This document shows, one piece after another, positions 17,167-26,613 of a stretch of DNA of 50,494 nucleotides (position 1 is the stretch's first letter; each line of letters starts with the position of its first letter). Below the pieces are notes generated by a model. The model had not been told where the DNA came from and made no database searches. It saw nothing but the letters and a program-made list of their open reading frames with translations. The DNA is from a virus, in IMG/VR virus record IMGVR_UViG_3300013132_000070, positions 1-50,494 of that record. The stretch is one strand, 5' to 3'. A program made the position numbers and the translations under genes.

Positions 17167-18573
17167 TTAGATTTTCTGAATGCCGTACGGCTGCGGATAG
17201 CCCTGATTGTACGTCGGCGATGGATATCCCATTCCTGGATGAGGTGGATAGCCGGGCGGCTGTCCAGGCATATACCCTGGTGGATAGCCAGCCGGACCAT
17301 AGCCCGGAGGTGCCATCGGTGGACCATACCCAGCGGCTTGACCCGGTTGGTAGCCTGGCGGATAACCCGGCGGGGTAGATTGATACCCGTAGCCCGGTGG
17401 CATTTGCCCTTGAGGTGGTTGCGGTACCCAGGGATTGGGTACTCCACCCCACGGGGATCCGCCGTACGGTGGTTGATCGGGCGGTTGCTGGCTACGCATC
17501 AGTGACTTAAAATCTAATCCTCGATCGCTGTACTGTAGGTTAGACTGTGGTGGTGGGGCTTGATGCTGTACAGCTGGTGAGGTGGAGTGGGCATGTGAGG
17601 CGGGCGCCGGTGCAGCTGCCGGTACAGGATAGCTCGGGGCGGCTGCAGTTGGCGGTGTGAGTGGGGTAGCTGGAACAGTACCTTCATTTCCTAGCTGTGG
17701 GGGGATACGATTGATCAAGGGCAATAAACTATCCACATTTTCGAATGCCGAGACCCAATCCGACGTAAACTGCAAATCCTCCAACGTGATACCGTTGTCT
17801 TCATTAAAGATATACGGTTGGTACTGTTGAATGATGCCGTTCAGGCGTGAGGCGACGTGCATGGCCGAGTGCATCAGGGCTTCTAAATAAGGCGCCGTGT
17901 TGCTGTTACTGCCAAACGAATACTGTTCGGGCAGGTCAATCCCCGGTAGAATGAACCGATACAATTCACGCAAATGAGTCCGGTCTTTATTCCGAAGGTT
18001 AACGCCCAGTAATGGACCTTTCTCGGCTTTCAGATCTTCGTAGATAGGGAAGCTGGTGACCCCGATGCGAAAGTACCGTTGGCCTTTGTAAGTGCCACCG
18101 TAGCGGACGTATATGTCCACAAACGGTCGTTTCTTAGCAAAAGCTTTTTGCATCAGCTCCGACCAATGCTTGACGGTAGTCGTGTCTGGATCTTTCAAGG
18201 CGATCATCAGTTCCGTCTGATCCGGCGTTAACTTCGGATGCAACTTCGGTGAAGCCGCTAAGACGAGCAAAGATTGTGCTAAAATTCCAAAGACGTAGTT
18301 AACACGAATGTTGATACTGCGACGCAGTTTACAACCCATGTCTGATTCGCCTTGGTTGAGGATGTTTTCGCTCAGCGGGTGGAAGATCAATTTCTCTTTT
18401 GGGTTCGCTGTGCGTAAATGGTGATGTGTGGGTAGGACAATCGGTACACCGTTGAGCATGGCCAATTGTTTATTGCCATCGAACTGCGTGTAGACCATGT
18501 CATTCGCATCGACGTGCATTCCTGCAAAGCGCAAGATGTCCTTATAGATCGTAAGTATGTCGTGTGACATCAT
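17167..18573 (-). CDS. Conserved-type protein with long Pro-Gly-Tyr repeat tail
   Basis: 468 residues. Residues 1 to about 290 form a folded domain ('YVRYGGTYKGQRYFRIGVTSFPIY' in parts; 'LLGVNLRNKDRTHLRELYRFILPGIDLPEQY'), then a Pro/Ala linker, then from about 355 to the end an array of PPGY and GYPPG units. Start at 18573 has GAGG 8 nt upstream. It is the third gene of the 517-501-468 series leading to RNAP beta C, in the place of phiKZ gp70 by synteny (inference). The tail is intrinsically disordered and resembles PGY tails of annexins and tail proteins that self-associate. Function unknown. Confidence 0.6.
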   Translation of the reverse strand: MMSHDILTIYKDILRFAGMHVDANDMVYTQFDGNKQLAMLNGVPIVLPTHHHLRTANPKEKLIFHPLSENILNQGESDMGCKLRRSINIRVNYVFGILAQSLLVLAASPKLHPKLTPDQTELMIALKDPDTTTVKHWSELMQKAFAKKRPFVDIYVRYGGTYKGQRYFRIGVTSFPIYEDLKAEKGPLLGVNLRNKDRTHLRELYRFILPGIDLPEQYSFGSNSNTAPYLEALMHSAMHVASRLNGIIQQYQPYIFNEDNGITLEDLQFTSDWVSAFENVDSLLPLINRIPPQLGNEGTVPATPLTPPTAAAPSYPVPAAAPAPASHAHSTSPAVQHQAPPPQSNLQYSDRGLDFKSLMRSQQPPDQPPYGGSPWGGVPNPWVPQPPQGQMPPGYGYQSTPPGYPPGYQPGQAAGYGPPMAPPGYGPAGYPPGYMPGQPPGYPPHPGMGYPSPTYNQGYPQPYGIQKI

Positions 18574-18590
18574 GGATACCTCGTAATAGA

Positions 18591-18615
18591 GAGCACGCTC
18601 GTCATGAGCGTGCTC
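18591..18615 (-). terminator. Hairpin after the 501-residue gene
   Basis: GAGCACGCTC / GAGCGTGCTC, a 10-bp stem with a 5-nt loop, between the stop at 18642 and the start at 18573 on the minus strand. No U-tract follows, so readthrough is possible. Confidence 0.5.
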
Positions 18616-18641
18616 GTGGGTGGAATCGTACCAATGGGGTA

Positions 18642-20147
18642 CTAAATGTAAGGGTTAATGCCCTGAGGGGCTTGACTGTGATGCGCGACGGTATCGTTGA
18701 CATTATTGACCAAACGCTCCATGTCCATCACTAATGCATCAAATTGCAACTGGTTTTGTGCAATCACCGGAGTAAACAAGTTGTCACAAAACGACGGAGC
18801 TACGTACTGTATGGCGGGTTGACCTGCCAGTGACAGACTGATCCACGTCTCCCCGAAGATATCAGCTCTTATTTCCAGTTGATACATCTCCTGGTTGTTA
18901 AACGTAAAGTCCTGGATTACCTCTTGCTCCAATCTCCTAATGAAACGATCGTAGTAGTTACGCATATCGATGCCAGTTAACGATTTGGCATCGATGAGCA
19001 CCGTCGACATTTGTCCACTGATATCGTAGTTGGTGGAACGCAGAATGATTTTACTAATGAGTAAGTCCATCATCAGGGCCGGGATGGCTTGCATCAAGGA
19101 TGTTGCCACCACCGTACACCTATCCGATCCCGTCCAGTAGCTCGTCAATCCCGAATGGTGTTGGGCAGCTTGTTGAGCAGGCCCATTGACAATGAAATTC
19201 ACCATATTGCGAGCATTGTAATCTAGCTCCTCTAACTCGGCAAAGGTGAATTGGTACCAAGCTGCTTGTTGACGGCGTTCTCCCAACCAGCGAATGAAAG
19301 GATTCTCACTGATGGGGGCTTCCATCACTTGCTCGCGTGACTTACTCAATACATCGGCATTACCGTATCCAAAATCAGCCATCTGAGCCCCGTAGTAAAA
19401 TCCATCAACCACACGTGCCAAATACTGCGCCGGTAGATTATTACCTCGGTTACTGCGTTGGGGATCAGCACGCAAGGTCGTCCTGGAATCGTGGTAACTC
19501 GGTCCGCCGTATTGCGTAAACTGATCAGCGGCCCCGCGCAAGTAGTTCGATTGCATCCCGCTAAATACGTCCTGTGGACGCATCAGGTGAGACTGTCTTT
19601 GCTGGGTAATCGACTGCCAGGTCGGATCGGCGACGACCTGATATGACTCCAGCATACGGTCGACACTGCTGTACCCCATGGCATTGTAGTTGACAACCGC
19701 TTTACCGACTGCCACAACAGAGTTGATGATAAACACCATGTGGGGGTCGATATGACCCTGCAGTGTGACACCAGGGTAATTGGTATAGCCCTGGATGTAG
19801 TAAACGACTTCAGATCCAATACTGTATTGTGCATTTAGCTTCAATACAAAGCGAATCCGTCGTTCGGACCATCCTTGCGGGATAGCGACTTCCAACGAAG
19901 GATCGACACTGGCGACAGGGGCTAGGATGTTACTGGCAACACCAGCCATGACATGCCCTGAGATGGAGGCTGTACCGAGCTGATCGACTCGGTTGAGTAT
20001 CGTGTTCAGAGACCCAGCATCAAGGTGTGACTGGTAGGGCCGGTGGTACATGGGGTTGTAACTACCGGTCTCTACCATGATCAACTGTTCCACCGCCATC
20101 TTGGTGACGTGGTGGGTAGGGCCATTGGCATAAGGAAGTGGATTCAT
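18642..20147 (-). CDS. Unknown 501-residue protein in the RNAP cluster
   Basis: 501 residues, no membrane segment, rich in Tyr, Gln and Asn with stretches such as 'NYNAMGYSSVDRML' and 'FIRRLEQEVIQDFTFNNQEMYQLEI' (in parts). Located between the 517-residue candidate nvRNAP subunit and the PGY-tailed protein, 32 nt from the former. By order it corresponds to phiKZ gp69 (inference). No catalytic motif seen; a structural or transcription-associated role is possible. Confidence 0.55.
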   Translation of the reverse strand: MNPLPYANGPTHHVTKMAVEQLIMVETGSYNPMYHRPYQSHLDAGSLNTILNRVDQLGTASISGHVMAGVASNILAPVASVDPSLEVAIPQGWSERRIRFVLKLNAQYSIGSEVVYYIQGYTNYPGVTLQGHIDPHMVFIINSVVAVGKAVVNYNAMGYSSVDRMLESYQVVADPTWQSITQQRQSHLMRPQDVFSGMQSNYLRGAADQFTQYGGPSYHDSRTTLRADPQRSNRGNNLPAQYLARVVDGFYYGAQMADFGYGNADVLSKSREQVMEAPISENPFIRWLGERRQQAAWYQFTFAELEELDYNARNMVNFIVNGPAQQAAQHHSGLTSYWTGSDRCTVVATSLMQAIPALMMDLLISKIILRSTNYDISGQMSTVLIDAKSLTGIDMRNYYDRFIRRLEQEVIQDFTFNNQEMYQLEIRADIFGETWISLSLAGQPAIQYVAPSFCDNLFTPVIAQNQLQFDALVMDMERLVNNVNDTVAHHSQAPQGINPYI

Positions 20148-20179
20148 AAAAAACTCCTATTTTCGGGTAGTGGGGAGAG

Positions 20180-21733
20180 TTATTTCCAAGTATGACTACC
20201 AATCTCGATGACCAAATCGGCTAAGTCGTTACGGATGCTGTACGGGATGGTCAAGCGGTACGCGGGGTTCGGGCCCGTTGCCAACTCCACCATCTCAGTA
20301 TCTGCCGACAGTTTCCAACTGTAGACAGACAGGTTTTCGACAATGATGTCGATGCTGTGAACAGCCATGTTCACCGGTTTTTGACCGCTACGACGACTGC
20401 CTATATTTTTCATGTACGGGTACAGTTCGTCAAGACGGGCACGTTTCTCCTTGGACAATTGGGCTCGTGAATCCATCCCAGAGACGCGTAATTCATCAGA
20501 TGCAATATCTGCATAGCTAGTAACCAGCATGGCCAAAAAATGATATCCACGAGCCCATAATACCGCTTGTGCTACCCCCAATAGGTTTACAATGGAAGGT
20601 TTGCTGAGGTACAGGATTCCTTGAGGAGAGATGACCGGCTTCATCACCCATCGCAAAAGAGTGATTTGGGGATCCCGAATCGGTATCGTGTTGAGCATTT
20701 GAACAGAAGACAAGCTGCGCTCCAACAACTCCATGGTCATGTTCTGACTCAGGCGAAAAGCCAAAGCTGGCAAATTCGAGACCGAGTATTCCAATACCGT
20801 AATGTCACCGATGGAGATGTTATGCTTGTTTTTATACCGCTCCAGTACCGACAATTTATCGACCGAATCCATGCTGCCGCCATCATCGTTCTCTTTATTC
20901 TTGATGCTGGTATCGCCTGCCGTATCGTCCGACTTGATCTGTTGCGTCACAAACTTCCAGACACTCGTGACTAGGTTGGCTTCCGGATTCTCGCCCGTAC
21001 CGCTAATGTCACCGACACATAAACGACGTACAAAGATGCGGGCAATCATCCAGTTAACAAAGTCTTCGCTGGAGATGCCTTCGATGATGTTATCTTTGTC
21101 TTGATTGTCATCCCCAATTGCCAGATCGACGTATAGCTTCAGTTTTTGAAATGGGTCTGAATGCAAGATCTGGCTTTTACTGCACAGTTGAAAGGCATAG
21201 TACTCTTTGAACTTTGTACCGGTCTCCCTTTTGGTGCAAGCGATGAACTCACCCCACACCGGGATCAGGGTACGAAAGATCACCGACAACGTAACCAGAC
21301 CCACGTACTCCCCTTTGGTGTAGGTCTGTTCCCTAGATGTCTTCTTATTCTCAGCGGGTTTGTATTCCTCAGAGAAATTACAAGGAATGACGACATCGCT
21401 CATAAACACCAGCCAATGTCTCATTCGCTCATATTCGTGGAAGTTCAGTAATTCCGCGACATACCGGTTCAAATCCCGAACATAGATAAGCATCTCGAAG
21501 TCGGTTGTCAGTAGGTCGTAGATTTTGCGATACAGATCAAAAACATAGGCATGGTCTTGTAGCGATAACGTCGCCCAAAACGCGTTGAGTTGTTCAAACA
21601 CATCCCGGTCTCGAAGAGCATCCATGCCAAAGCTATTGACTCTAAACTCTAACGATTCAGACGGACCATGGCTGATCCGTACTGACGGTTTGAGGGTCGG
21701 GTCGTGCAAGTTTACAATTTGTGCTGTTAACAT
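20180..21733 (-). CDS. Possible fifth subunit of the non-virion RNAP (phiKZ gp68-like)
   Basis: 517 residues, close to the length I recall for phiKZ gp68, the non-canonical nvRNAP subunit needed for promoter recognition. Order here is 517, 501, 468, beta C, beta' C, matching phiKZ gp68, gp69, gp70, gp71-73, gp74. The protein is mixed helical with a charged, Asp/Lys-rich linker at about 260-300 ('DDTAGDTSIKNKENDDGG', shortened). The identification rests on length and gene order only; no motif proves it. Promoter-like TATATACT lies about 50 nt upstream (21781-21789). Confidence 0.42.
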   Translation of the reverse strand: MLTAQIVNLHDPTLKPSVRISHGPSESLEFRVNSFGMDALRDRDVFEQLNAFWATLSLQDHAYVFDLYRKIYDLLTTDFEMLIYVRDLNRYVAELLNFHEYERMRHWLVFMSDVVIPCNFSEEYKPAENKKTSREQTYTKGEYVGLVTLSVIFRTLIPVWGEFIACTKRETGTKFKEYYAFQLCSKSQILHSDPFQKLKLYVDLAIGDDNQDKDNIIEGISSEDFVNWMIARIFVRRLCVGDISGTGENPEANLVTSVWKFVTQQIKSDDTAGDTSIKNKENDDGGSMDSVDKLSVLERYKNKHNISIGDITVLEYSVSNLPALAFRLSQNMTMELLERSLSSVQMLNTIPIRDPQITLLRWVMKPVISPQGILYLSKPSIVNLLGVAQAVLWARGYHFLAMLVTSYADIASDELRVSGMDSRAQLSKEKRARLDELYPYMKNIGSRRSGQKPVNMAVHSIDIIVENLSVYSWKLSADTEMVELATGPNPAYRLTIPYSIRNDLADLVIEIGSHTWK

Positions 21734-21780
21734 ATCTACCTCTTGGAATGCCCGACAGTACTATGGGGCTTACACTATCA

Positions 21781-21790
21781 GTATATAGGC
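21781..21790 (-). promoter_or_regulatory. Promoter-like TATATACT motif upstream of 21733
   Basis: Minus strand reads CCTATATACT about 48 nt before the ATG at 21733. It matches motifs upstream of other genes in the window (see findings). Function inferred. Confidence 0.35.
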
Positions 21791-21841
21791 CTGTATTTGC
21801 ATGGATGCCGTACTGCCGGGCTATTATCGTGACGTGTGGCC

Positions 21842-22531
21842 TTAGAAGGGCACGTCGTTATCAAACATCAAACCACCGCCTTTACCCCCTTCACTGTCGA
21901 AGCCGGTGGGTTTTAGACGGGTCGGAGTAGCCAGTCGATTGCCGAACTCCCTAGGCGCAGGTGGGTTTTGCAAATACTGCGTCAGCATGTGCGCGTAAAC
22001 TTGGCGTAGCAGGTTCATATGCGCCAGCGCCGCTAACCGAGAAGCCTCCGATTCCGAGAAGGGTGTGCCATCTCCTTTTAGCAGTTTATGCCAATCGGAC
22101 ACCTGAAAAGTAAACTTAATCTGCGGTCGTCCTTTGGCGGTAACCGAGATCCAGATCATACCGTCGGTATCTTTACCGACCCAGACTTGGGAGTTGAGGA
22201 CGCGTTCACCGGTGGGTTTATTGTCTTCATAACGCTGCGTGTAGCAGTCCATGACTTGTTTCATTTCTTCCTTAGAACGGATGACCGTGTCGAGTTGGGC
22301 TAGAAAGACTTCAAAAACTTCCGGCAACATACCGGCGTAAATAATGCCTTTGGCCGTGGTGTCGTTCGGGTCATTGGTGAAGACGGTGATTCGGGGGTTG
22401 CCGTCACGAAAACCAAATGACAGTTTAGCGCGGACGCCTTGTACCCCGGGAGTTGGTGTAAATAGCTGCAGTTTGGTAAAGTCAAGGATTTTGATCGGGC
22501 CTTGATCCCGGTCGTTGGCTACTTCGGCCAT
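21842..22531 (-). CDS. Candidate single-stranded DNA-binding protein
   Basis: 229 residues. The first about 170 are beta-rich ('QGVRAKLSFGFRDGNPRITVFTND', in parts; 'GMIWISVTAKGRPQIKFTFQ'), compatible with an OB-like fold. The C-terminus runs through a Gly/Pro linker to FDNDVPF, the same acidic tip with terminal Pro-Phe as in bacterial SSB (DDDIPF), which docks partner proteins. ATG at 22531 has CAGGAGAACTCCT before it. It lies among genes of RNAP, Mre11-like nuclease and other replication functions. Alternative: an unrelated phage protein with a convergent acidic tail. Confidence 0.55.
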   Translation of the reverse strand: MAEVANDRDQGPIKILDFTKLQLFTPTPGVQGVRAKLSFGFRDGNPRITVFTNDPNDTTAKGIIYAGMLPEVFEVFLAQLDTVIRSKEEMKQVMDCYTQRYEDNKPTGERVLNSQVWVGKDTDGMIWISVTAKGRPQIKFTFQVSDWHKLLKGDGTPFSESEASRLAALAHMNLLRQVYAHMLTQYLQNPPAPREFGNRLATPTRLKPTGFDSEGGKGGGLMFDNDVPF

Positions 22532-22625
22532 AGGAGTTCTCCTGGTGTAGTGGTAAAAAAGATAAAGAATGCATCATAGTCGGTATGGTCATAGAGTAAG
22601 GCCCTGGCGTATTTTTTTACCGGGA

Positions 22626-23480
22626 TCATACGACTTTAAACAGACGGGCTAAAAAGTCTTGATCTGGAAAATTAGACTCTAAATGCATGCGGACGGTACT
22701 CCATTGGGTCATGGGTGTCCATTGTCGTTGTCGACTGATCTCGAGTATCAGTCGACGTAGACTCGGGGAGGTCGGGCGAATTAAGCTGTGATCGCCAAAC
22801 AGATACAGTAACGGTTTGTAAAACGGAAGGGTGTGCATCGGTTCTTTACCGAGCTCGTGGTATTTGGTATACCATAGTCCGCGTGACTTTAATTTACCGG
22901 TATGGCTTTCCAGTAAGACCAATCGCTCAAACCGTGGGTACGCTAAAAGATCCGCCGGGACATGGGTAATGATCAGACTGGTGGTACGGCGGTCTGGTTG
23001 GATGATATCCCGCACGGTTTGCAACGATGGCATGTGGGGGCTAATTCGACGTAAGACTTCCTGCCAACGAGCCGTATGAGCGAGTTGATCCGGCGTCTTA
23101 TCGCTCCGTGGTTCCACTACGTGGTGCTGGGCATCTAGGGCGAGCTGTGGGTATTGTGCCGTATAGAAATAGATCTGACAGGCGTTTTGACCTTCTTGTT
23201 CAAAGACTGAATTGACAACGTCTACTTCGTGTTCTAAGGCCTCAACCAGATCCCGAGGGGAGGCTGTCAACTGAGCCTCTTTAGGAATCGCACCCATCAA
23301 GTTCCGGTAAAGAGTTGCCAAGTTAATCCAACAGGACTGATAATGTTTGACATTTCCCTTTTCAGGTATTTGGCGGTCTGGATCATACGGCGGTAAACGC
23401 GGTTCAAATAACGTCTCCAGGGCTAACGATGTCGCAATCGCAACAGGAAAGCCTCCGATCGTCCGATCTGCTAAGCTCAT
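22626..23480 (-). CDS. Unknown 284-residue protein
   Basis: 284 residues with a Pro-rich N-terminal third ('RLPPYDPDRQIPEKGN') and basic helical C-terminus ('LRRLILEISRQRQW'). It is flanked by its own terminator upstream of the SSB-like gene's leader. No recognised motif. Confidence 0.55.
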   Translation of the reverse strand: MSLADRTIGGFPVAIATSLALETLFEPRLPPYDPDRQIPEKGNVKHYQSCWINLATLYRNLMGAIPKEAQLTASPRDLVEALEHEVDVVNSVFEQEGQNACQIYFYTAQYPQLALDAQHHVVEPRSDKTPDQLAHTARWQEVLRRISPHMPSLQTVRDIIQPDRRTTSLIITHVPADLLAYPRFERLVLLESHTGKLKSRGLWYTKYHELGKEPMHTLPFYKPLLYLFGDHSLIRPTSPSLRRLILEISRQRQWTPMTQWSTVRMHLESNFPDQDFLARLFKVV

Positions 23481-23504
23481 AGCTAAAAATCCTCAGGGGT
23501 GCAT

Positions 23505-23531
23505 AGAGGGCTGGGATTCCCCCAGCCCTCT
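23505..23531 (-). terminator. Terminator after the Mre11-like nuclease gene
   Basis: 11-bp stem AGAGGGCTGGG / CCCAGCCCTCT, 10 nt after the minus-strand stop at 23541, followed by ATGCACC. A close variant of the UAUGCCG seen at other ends. Confidence 0.65.
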
Positions 23532-23540
23532 ACGATAGGG

Positions 23541-24671
23541 TTATAAAACACGCCGTAGTATGTTATCCAGTAATGTCTGCTGTACAGTATCACAGTCATG
23601 ACGGCTCTGTATACGGTCCAGTAGTAAGATAGGCAAATTATCTGCCGTGAATGTAATACCTCGGTATAACGTCGCGGGGTCAACACTCAACGAAGTGGTC
23701 TCCTCGAATATTACATCGGTATCTGCCAGCTTACTCCAGTGTATGAATGGAAACTGTTGACGAATGCTGTCAAAGGCCAATAAAGCCGGATGGTCTTTGG
23801 GACCTTTCAATCGCACGTATGCCTGACGTGGGAGTTTGCGGACCTTGCGTTCGATCCAGACGATGCTGGCTTCGAGTGTCATGGGCTTTAACGTCCACGT
23901 TAAAAATGGTTTAGCCCGTTCATTCTCGATGAACCGTGCCGTATACTGGCCATCGGGGTATAAGGTACATTCTACCCCACCTTTCGCTTCTTCTTCACCG
24001 TGGGCCAGCCTATCAAACGACCCTTGTGCGATGATTCGATTCGAGGTGGAGTATGTGTGGACATGGCCGATGGAGATGACATACCGCACGATCTTCAAAT
24101 AGTCGGATTCCGTGTGGACACACGGCATCATCGCTGCTACCGGTAATTGGTATTGAAACATCCCATGCATCACCGCTACATCGACTTGCGTAAGACCGCA
24201 GTGCTCTAACGTCTCGATCACCTGCCGATACGTCTTGTCTGCGGTATCACTCCATTCGTCTGGCACATACAGGATCGACAAGCCCCAATCATCCATCTGC
24301 TCGATGCTGAGAGTATTAATGTACTTACAGTCCACTGGGATCGCTAATGTACGAACGATCGTCAGAAAGATCTGTGACTGACCCCAATCGTGCCTAGGAG
24401 TCCCTTCTAAGACACGTATTCGAATCCCTGCCTGGGCACACAACTCCAATAACCATGCTACCCATAAACACGCGTCATGCACATCGGACGCCTGAAACTC
24501 CACCAGGCGATCGAATACATCGCCCCCTAGGACTAAGAGGTCTAAAGGACGATCGCGCCGGTATGGCTCTAAGAAAGCCTGTAATGCCGCAATAATCTCG
24601 GGAGTCGTATTGCGGCGATGAAACAAATGTATGTCGCTGATGAACAGACAGCGTTTTTCAGACCTCAGCAT
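23541..24671 (-). CDS. Mre11/SbcD-like metallophosphoesterase (DNA nuclease)
   Basis: 376 residues from MLRSEKRC. Metal-site motifs in order: SDIHL (about 12-16), GGDVFD (about 50), a variant EGTPRHD in place of GNHD (about 88), MHGMFQY (about 165) and GHVHTY (about 195), all as in calcineurin-like phosphoesterases of the Mre11/SbcD group. C-terminal about 150 residues would form a capping domain. No SbcC/Rad50 partner is in the window. It starts 14 nt inside the preceding gene. It probably resects or cleans DNA ends in recombination. Confidence 0.82.
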   Translation of the reverse strand: MLRSEKRCLFISDIHLFHRRNTTPEIIAALQAFLEPYRRDRPLDLLVLGGDVFDRLVEFQASDVHDACLWVAWLLELCAQAGIRIRVLEGTPRHDWGQSQIFLTIVRTLAIPVDCKYINTLSIEQMDDWGLSILYVPDEWSDTADKTYRQVIETLEHCGLTQVDVAVMHGMFQYQLPVAAMMPCVHTESDYLKIVRYVISIGHVHTYSTSNRIIAQGSFDRLAHGEEEAKGGVECTLYPDGQYTARFIENERAKPFLTWTLKPMTLEASIVWIERKVRKLPRQAYVRLKGPKDHPALLAFDSIRQQFPFIHWSKLADTDVIFEETTSLSVDPATLYRGITFTADNLPILLLDRIQSRHDCDTVQQTLLDNILRRVL

Positions 24672-25257
24672 CGTAGTCGATATCGTCAGCAGGTTGATAT
24701 GACGGGATATTATTAACGACTGTCGTGACTTTGTTGTACCGTTGCATGATAGTACCCCAACGCTGTTGGTATTCATCCGGTAAGCGTGCATTTTTCAACA
24801 TCACCTGGGCCTTTTGAAAATAAGCTGCCTCCAGGTAGCGTTCACCCTGAATCGGTATATTCTGACGATGCAAGGCCGCTTGCTCCAGGACATCTTTCAT
24901 GGGCATACCGTTTGGCCGTGTCTGCACGTCTAAGAACTGCGTTGTCATGATGGGCGGGACGCGAAACAGTTCTTCTCGGGTGACATCGTCGATGACCCGT
25001 ACTTCAGCCGCAGGCGTGCCGGCGATGGCGATCCATTGACCGACGACCGTATTGTCTTCAATGGGTATTTCACCGGCAAAATAAGGCAAAAAGTATTCAC
25101 GGAAAATGCTTTCCGGTACCCGACCTAATACGACATCGTTTTCGATACAAAGGGCGGTATGCACTTTCGACATGTCTTTGGACATTTGTGCCATTTGTTG
25201 CTTGTACATCCGTTGTTCCAAAGACTCTGAGATTTGTTGGGGGGTAGTGTCGCTCAT
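24658..25257 (-). CDS. Unknown virion-type protein
   Basis: 199 residues from MSDTTPQQISESLEQRM at 25257, after GAGAG; the upstream ATG at 25353 overlaps the previous gene and lacks a ribosome site. Contains 'TVVGQWIAIAGTPAAEVRVIDD' (20 residues maximum shown: VGQWIAIAGTPAAEVRV) and 'ELFRVPPI', a pattern I associate with virion proteins of large phages. Last codons overlap the nuclease gene. Confidence 0.5.
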   Translation of the reverse strand: MSDTTPQQISESLEQRMYKQQMAQMSKDMSKVHTALCIENDVVLGRVPESIFREYFLPYFAGEIPIEDNTVVGQWIAIAGTPAAEVRVIDDVTREELFRVPPIMTTQFLDVQTRPNGMPMKDVLEQAALHRQNIPIQGERYLEAAYFQKAQVMLKNARLPDEYQQRWGTIMQRYNKVTTVVNNIPSYQPADDIDYDAEV

Positions 25258-25285
25258 GACAGACTCTCGTGGGTGGATGGGTGTA

Positions 25286-25711
25286 TTAAGTGCCCGTATT
25301 GTTAATCGAGGCGATACGGCTAAAGACACCGTTTCGCTCACGCAGTATTTCATTCATCGTAAACGTCGTACCCGTCTGTACATCCTTAAAAGCCAGGTAC
25401 AATACCAACTCAGCGGCCGAACTGTCGACCGGTGTCTGATCGACGACATCTACGACGATATCGTCAAAGTATCGACCGAAGTACGTCTGCAACGTCTGCC
25501 GCAACAGTGTGACCGTACGACCCATGTCGCCTTGGGCCGCTTGTATGACCCAGGCCATACTGGCAACTTCTCCAAGGTAGAGCTGCGTCTGACTGTAATC
25601 CGATAAAAAAAAGTGGGCCATTAAGTAATCCGATTTTTGCTTCGCATCTGTGACCCAGGCATCCTCGGAGAGTGTAGGGACTCTCCGAGGGTCGATTGTG
25701 TTGATGGACAT
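25286..25711 (-). CDS. Unknown small virion-type protein
   Basis: 141 residues from MSINTIDPRRV at 25711, with AGGAGCC 8 nt before. Helical first half, then 'FDDIVVDVVDQTPVDSS' and 'VLYLAFKDVQTGTTFTM', the latter beta-rich. In a chain with the genes at 24658 and 25768 sharing similar spacing, as in structural gene blocks. No family named. Confidence 0.5.
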   Translation of the reverse strand: MSINTIDPRRVPTLSEDAWVTDAKQKSDYLMAHFFLSDYSQTQLYLGEVASMAWVIQAAQGDMGRTVTLLRQTLQTYFGRYFDDIVVDVVDQTPVDSSAAELVLYLAFKDVQTGTTFTMNEILRERNGVFSRIASINNTGT

Positions 25712-25767
25712 AAGGCTCCTCATGCTATTGTAAAAACATCTATAGCATAACGAGCGGACCGATTCCT

Positions 25768-26403
25768 TTATAGACTCCCACCAGCCGGATTGGTCGGATC
25801 GTCACCGGCTTCAATCGCCATCCGCACGATATCCCACGTGCGCAGTATATCGATCTTTTCATAGTTCGATAATTCGCGATCATCCGGCAATAGATCTTCA
25901 CTGTACTGACGGGCATACCAGCCACCGCCTTCCTCTTCGATGACGACGACGGCATCCATGACCCGACGGTAGTTGTAGTCCTGCTCCCCGGATAGACCTG
26001 GGCTCATGTCGGTAGTATACAGATCACCGTATCCGTGACAGCGTTGCTGTTGATATCGTTCCCTAATATCCGGTTGTGACATGATCCAGCGCTGCATAAT
26101 AGGCGGTGCCGATTGTAGATGGTCCAACGTATCGATGTACTGAACGACATTCGGTTGAAACAACGATTTAGCGGAACGTAAGGCCAATCGCGCCAATTGC
26201 GCAGCTTCCGAGCTGTTGATTTGATCGTAGATGGTGCGAGACGCCTCCATAAAGGCTCGACCGGATTCAGTTAACGTGTGGTTAATGCGGTCGATCTGGG
26301 TTTGAAAATACTGTTGGTTCACAGGGTTCTGTTGTGTGGTATACAACAGACTGTCAAAGGCGTCACCGCCTCCGTAAACGACATTGATCATGACATTGTG
26401 CAC
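25768..26403 (-). CDS. Unknown virion-type protein
   Basis: 211 residues; ATG 26403 has AAGAGGAG 6 nt upstream. Mostly helical, many Gln and Arg ('QRWIMSQPDIRERYQQQ'), with a Gly-rich N-terminus (VVYGGGDAFD). Grouped with the genes at 24658-25711. Function unknown. Confidence 0.5.
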   Translation of the reverse strand: MHNVMINVVYGGGDAFDSLLYTTQQNPVNQQYFQTQIDRINHTLTESGRAFMEASRTIYDQINSSEAAQLARLALRSAKSLFQPNVVQYIDTLDHLQSAPPIMQRWIMSQPDIRERYQQQRCHGYGDLYTTDMSPGLSGEQDYNYRRVMDAVVVIEEEGGGWYARQYSEDLLPDDRELSNYEKIDILRTWDIVRMAIEAGDDPTNPAGGSL

Positions 26404-26418
26404 TCCTCTTTATAATCG

Positions 26419-26601
26419 TTACCATTCAGCGTAAACAGGTACTTTACCCTCCTGCATTTTACGCAACTGTTCTAACAAGGCTTTGTCCGATGGTATACTT
26501 TCTTGGCTGATGCTGTTGTTCAGTATCGTAGCCGTATTCCACGGGTACGGTTTGACGTATGTCGTCAAATCCGGAGGTGGCTCAGGGGTCGTGGGCTTCA
26601 T
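26419..26601 (-). CDS. Small unknown protein after the dimer glycosylase gene
   Basis: 60 residues from MKPTTPEPPPDL. The upstream ATG at 26634 was rejected: it would translate through an ATATACTAGTACT promoter-like motif and the 3' end of the glycosylase gene; AAGGTG precedes 26601. Pro-rich N-terminus, helical C-terminus (ALLEQLRKMQEG). Unknown function. Confidence 0.45.
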   Translation of the reverse strand: MKPTTPEPPPDLTTYVKPYPWNTATILNNSISQESIPSDKALLEQLRKMQEGKVPVYAEW

Positions 26602-26613
26602 AGGCGATACACC

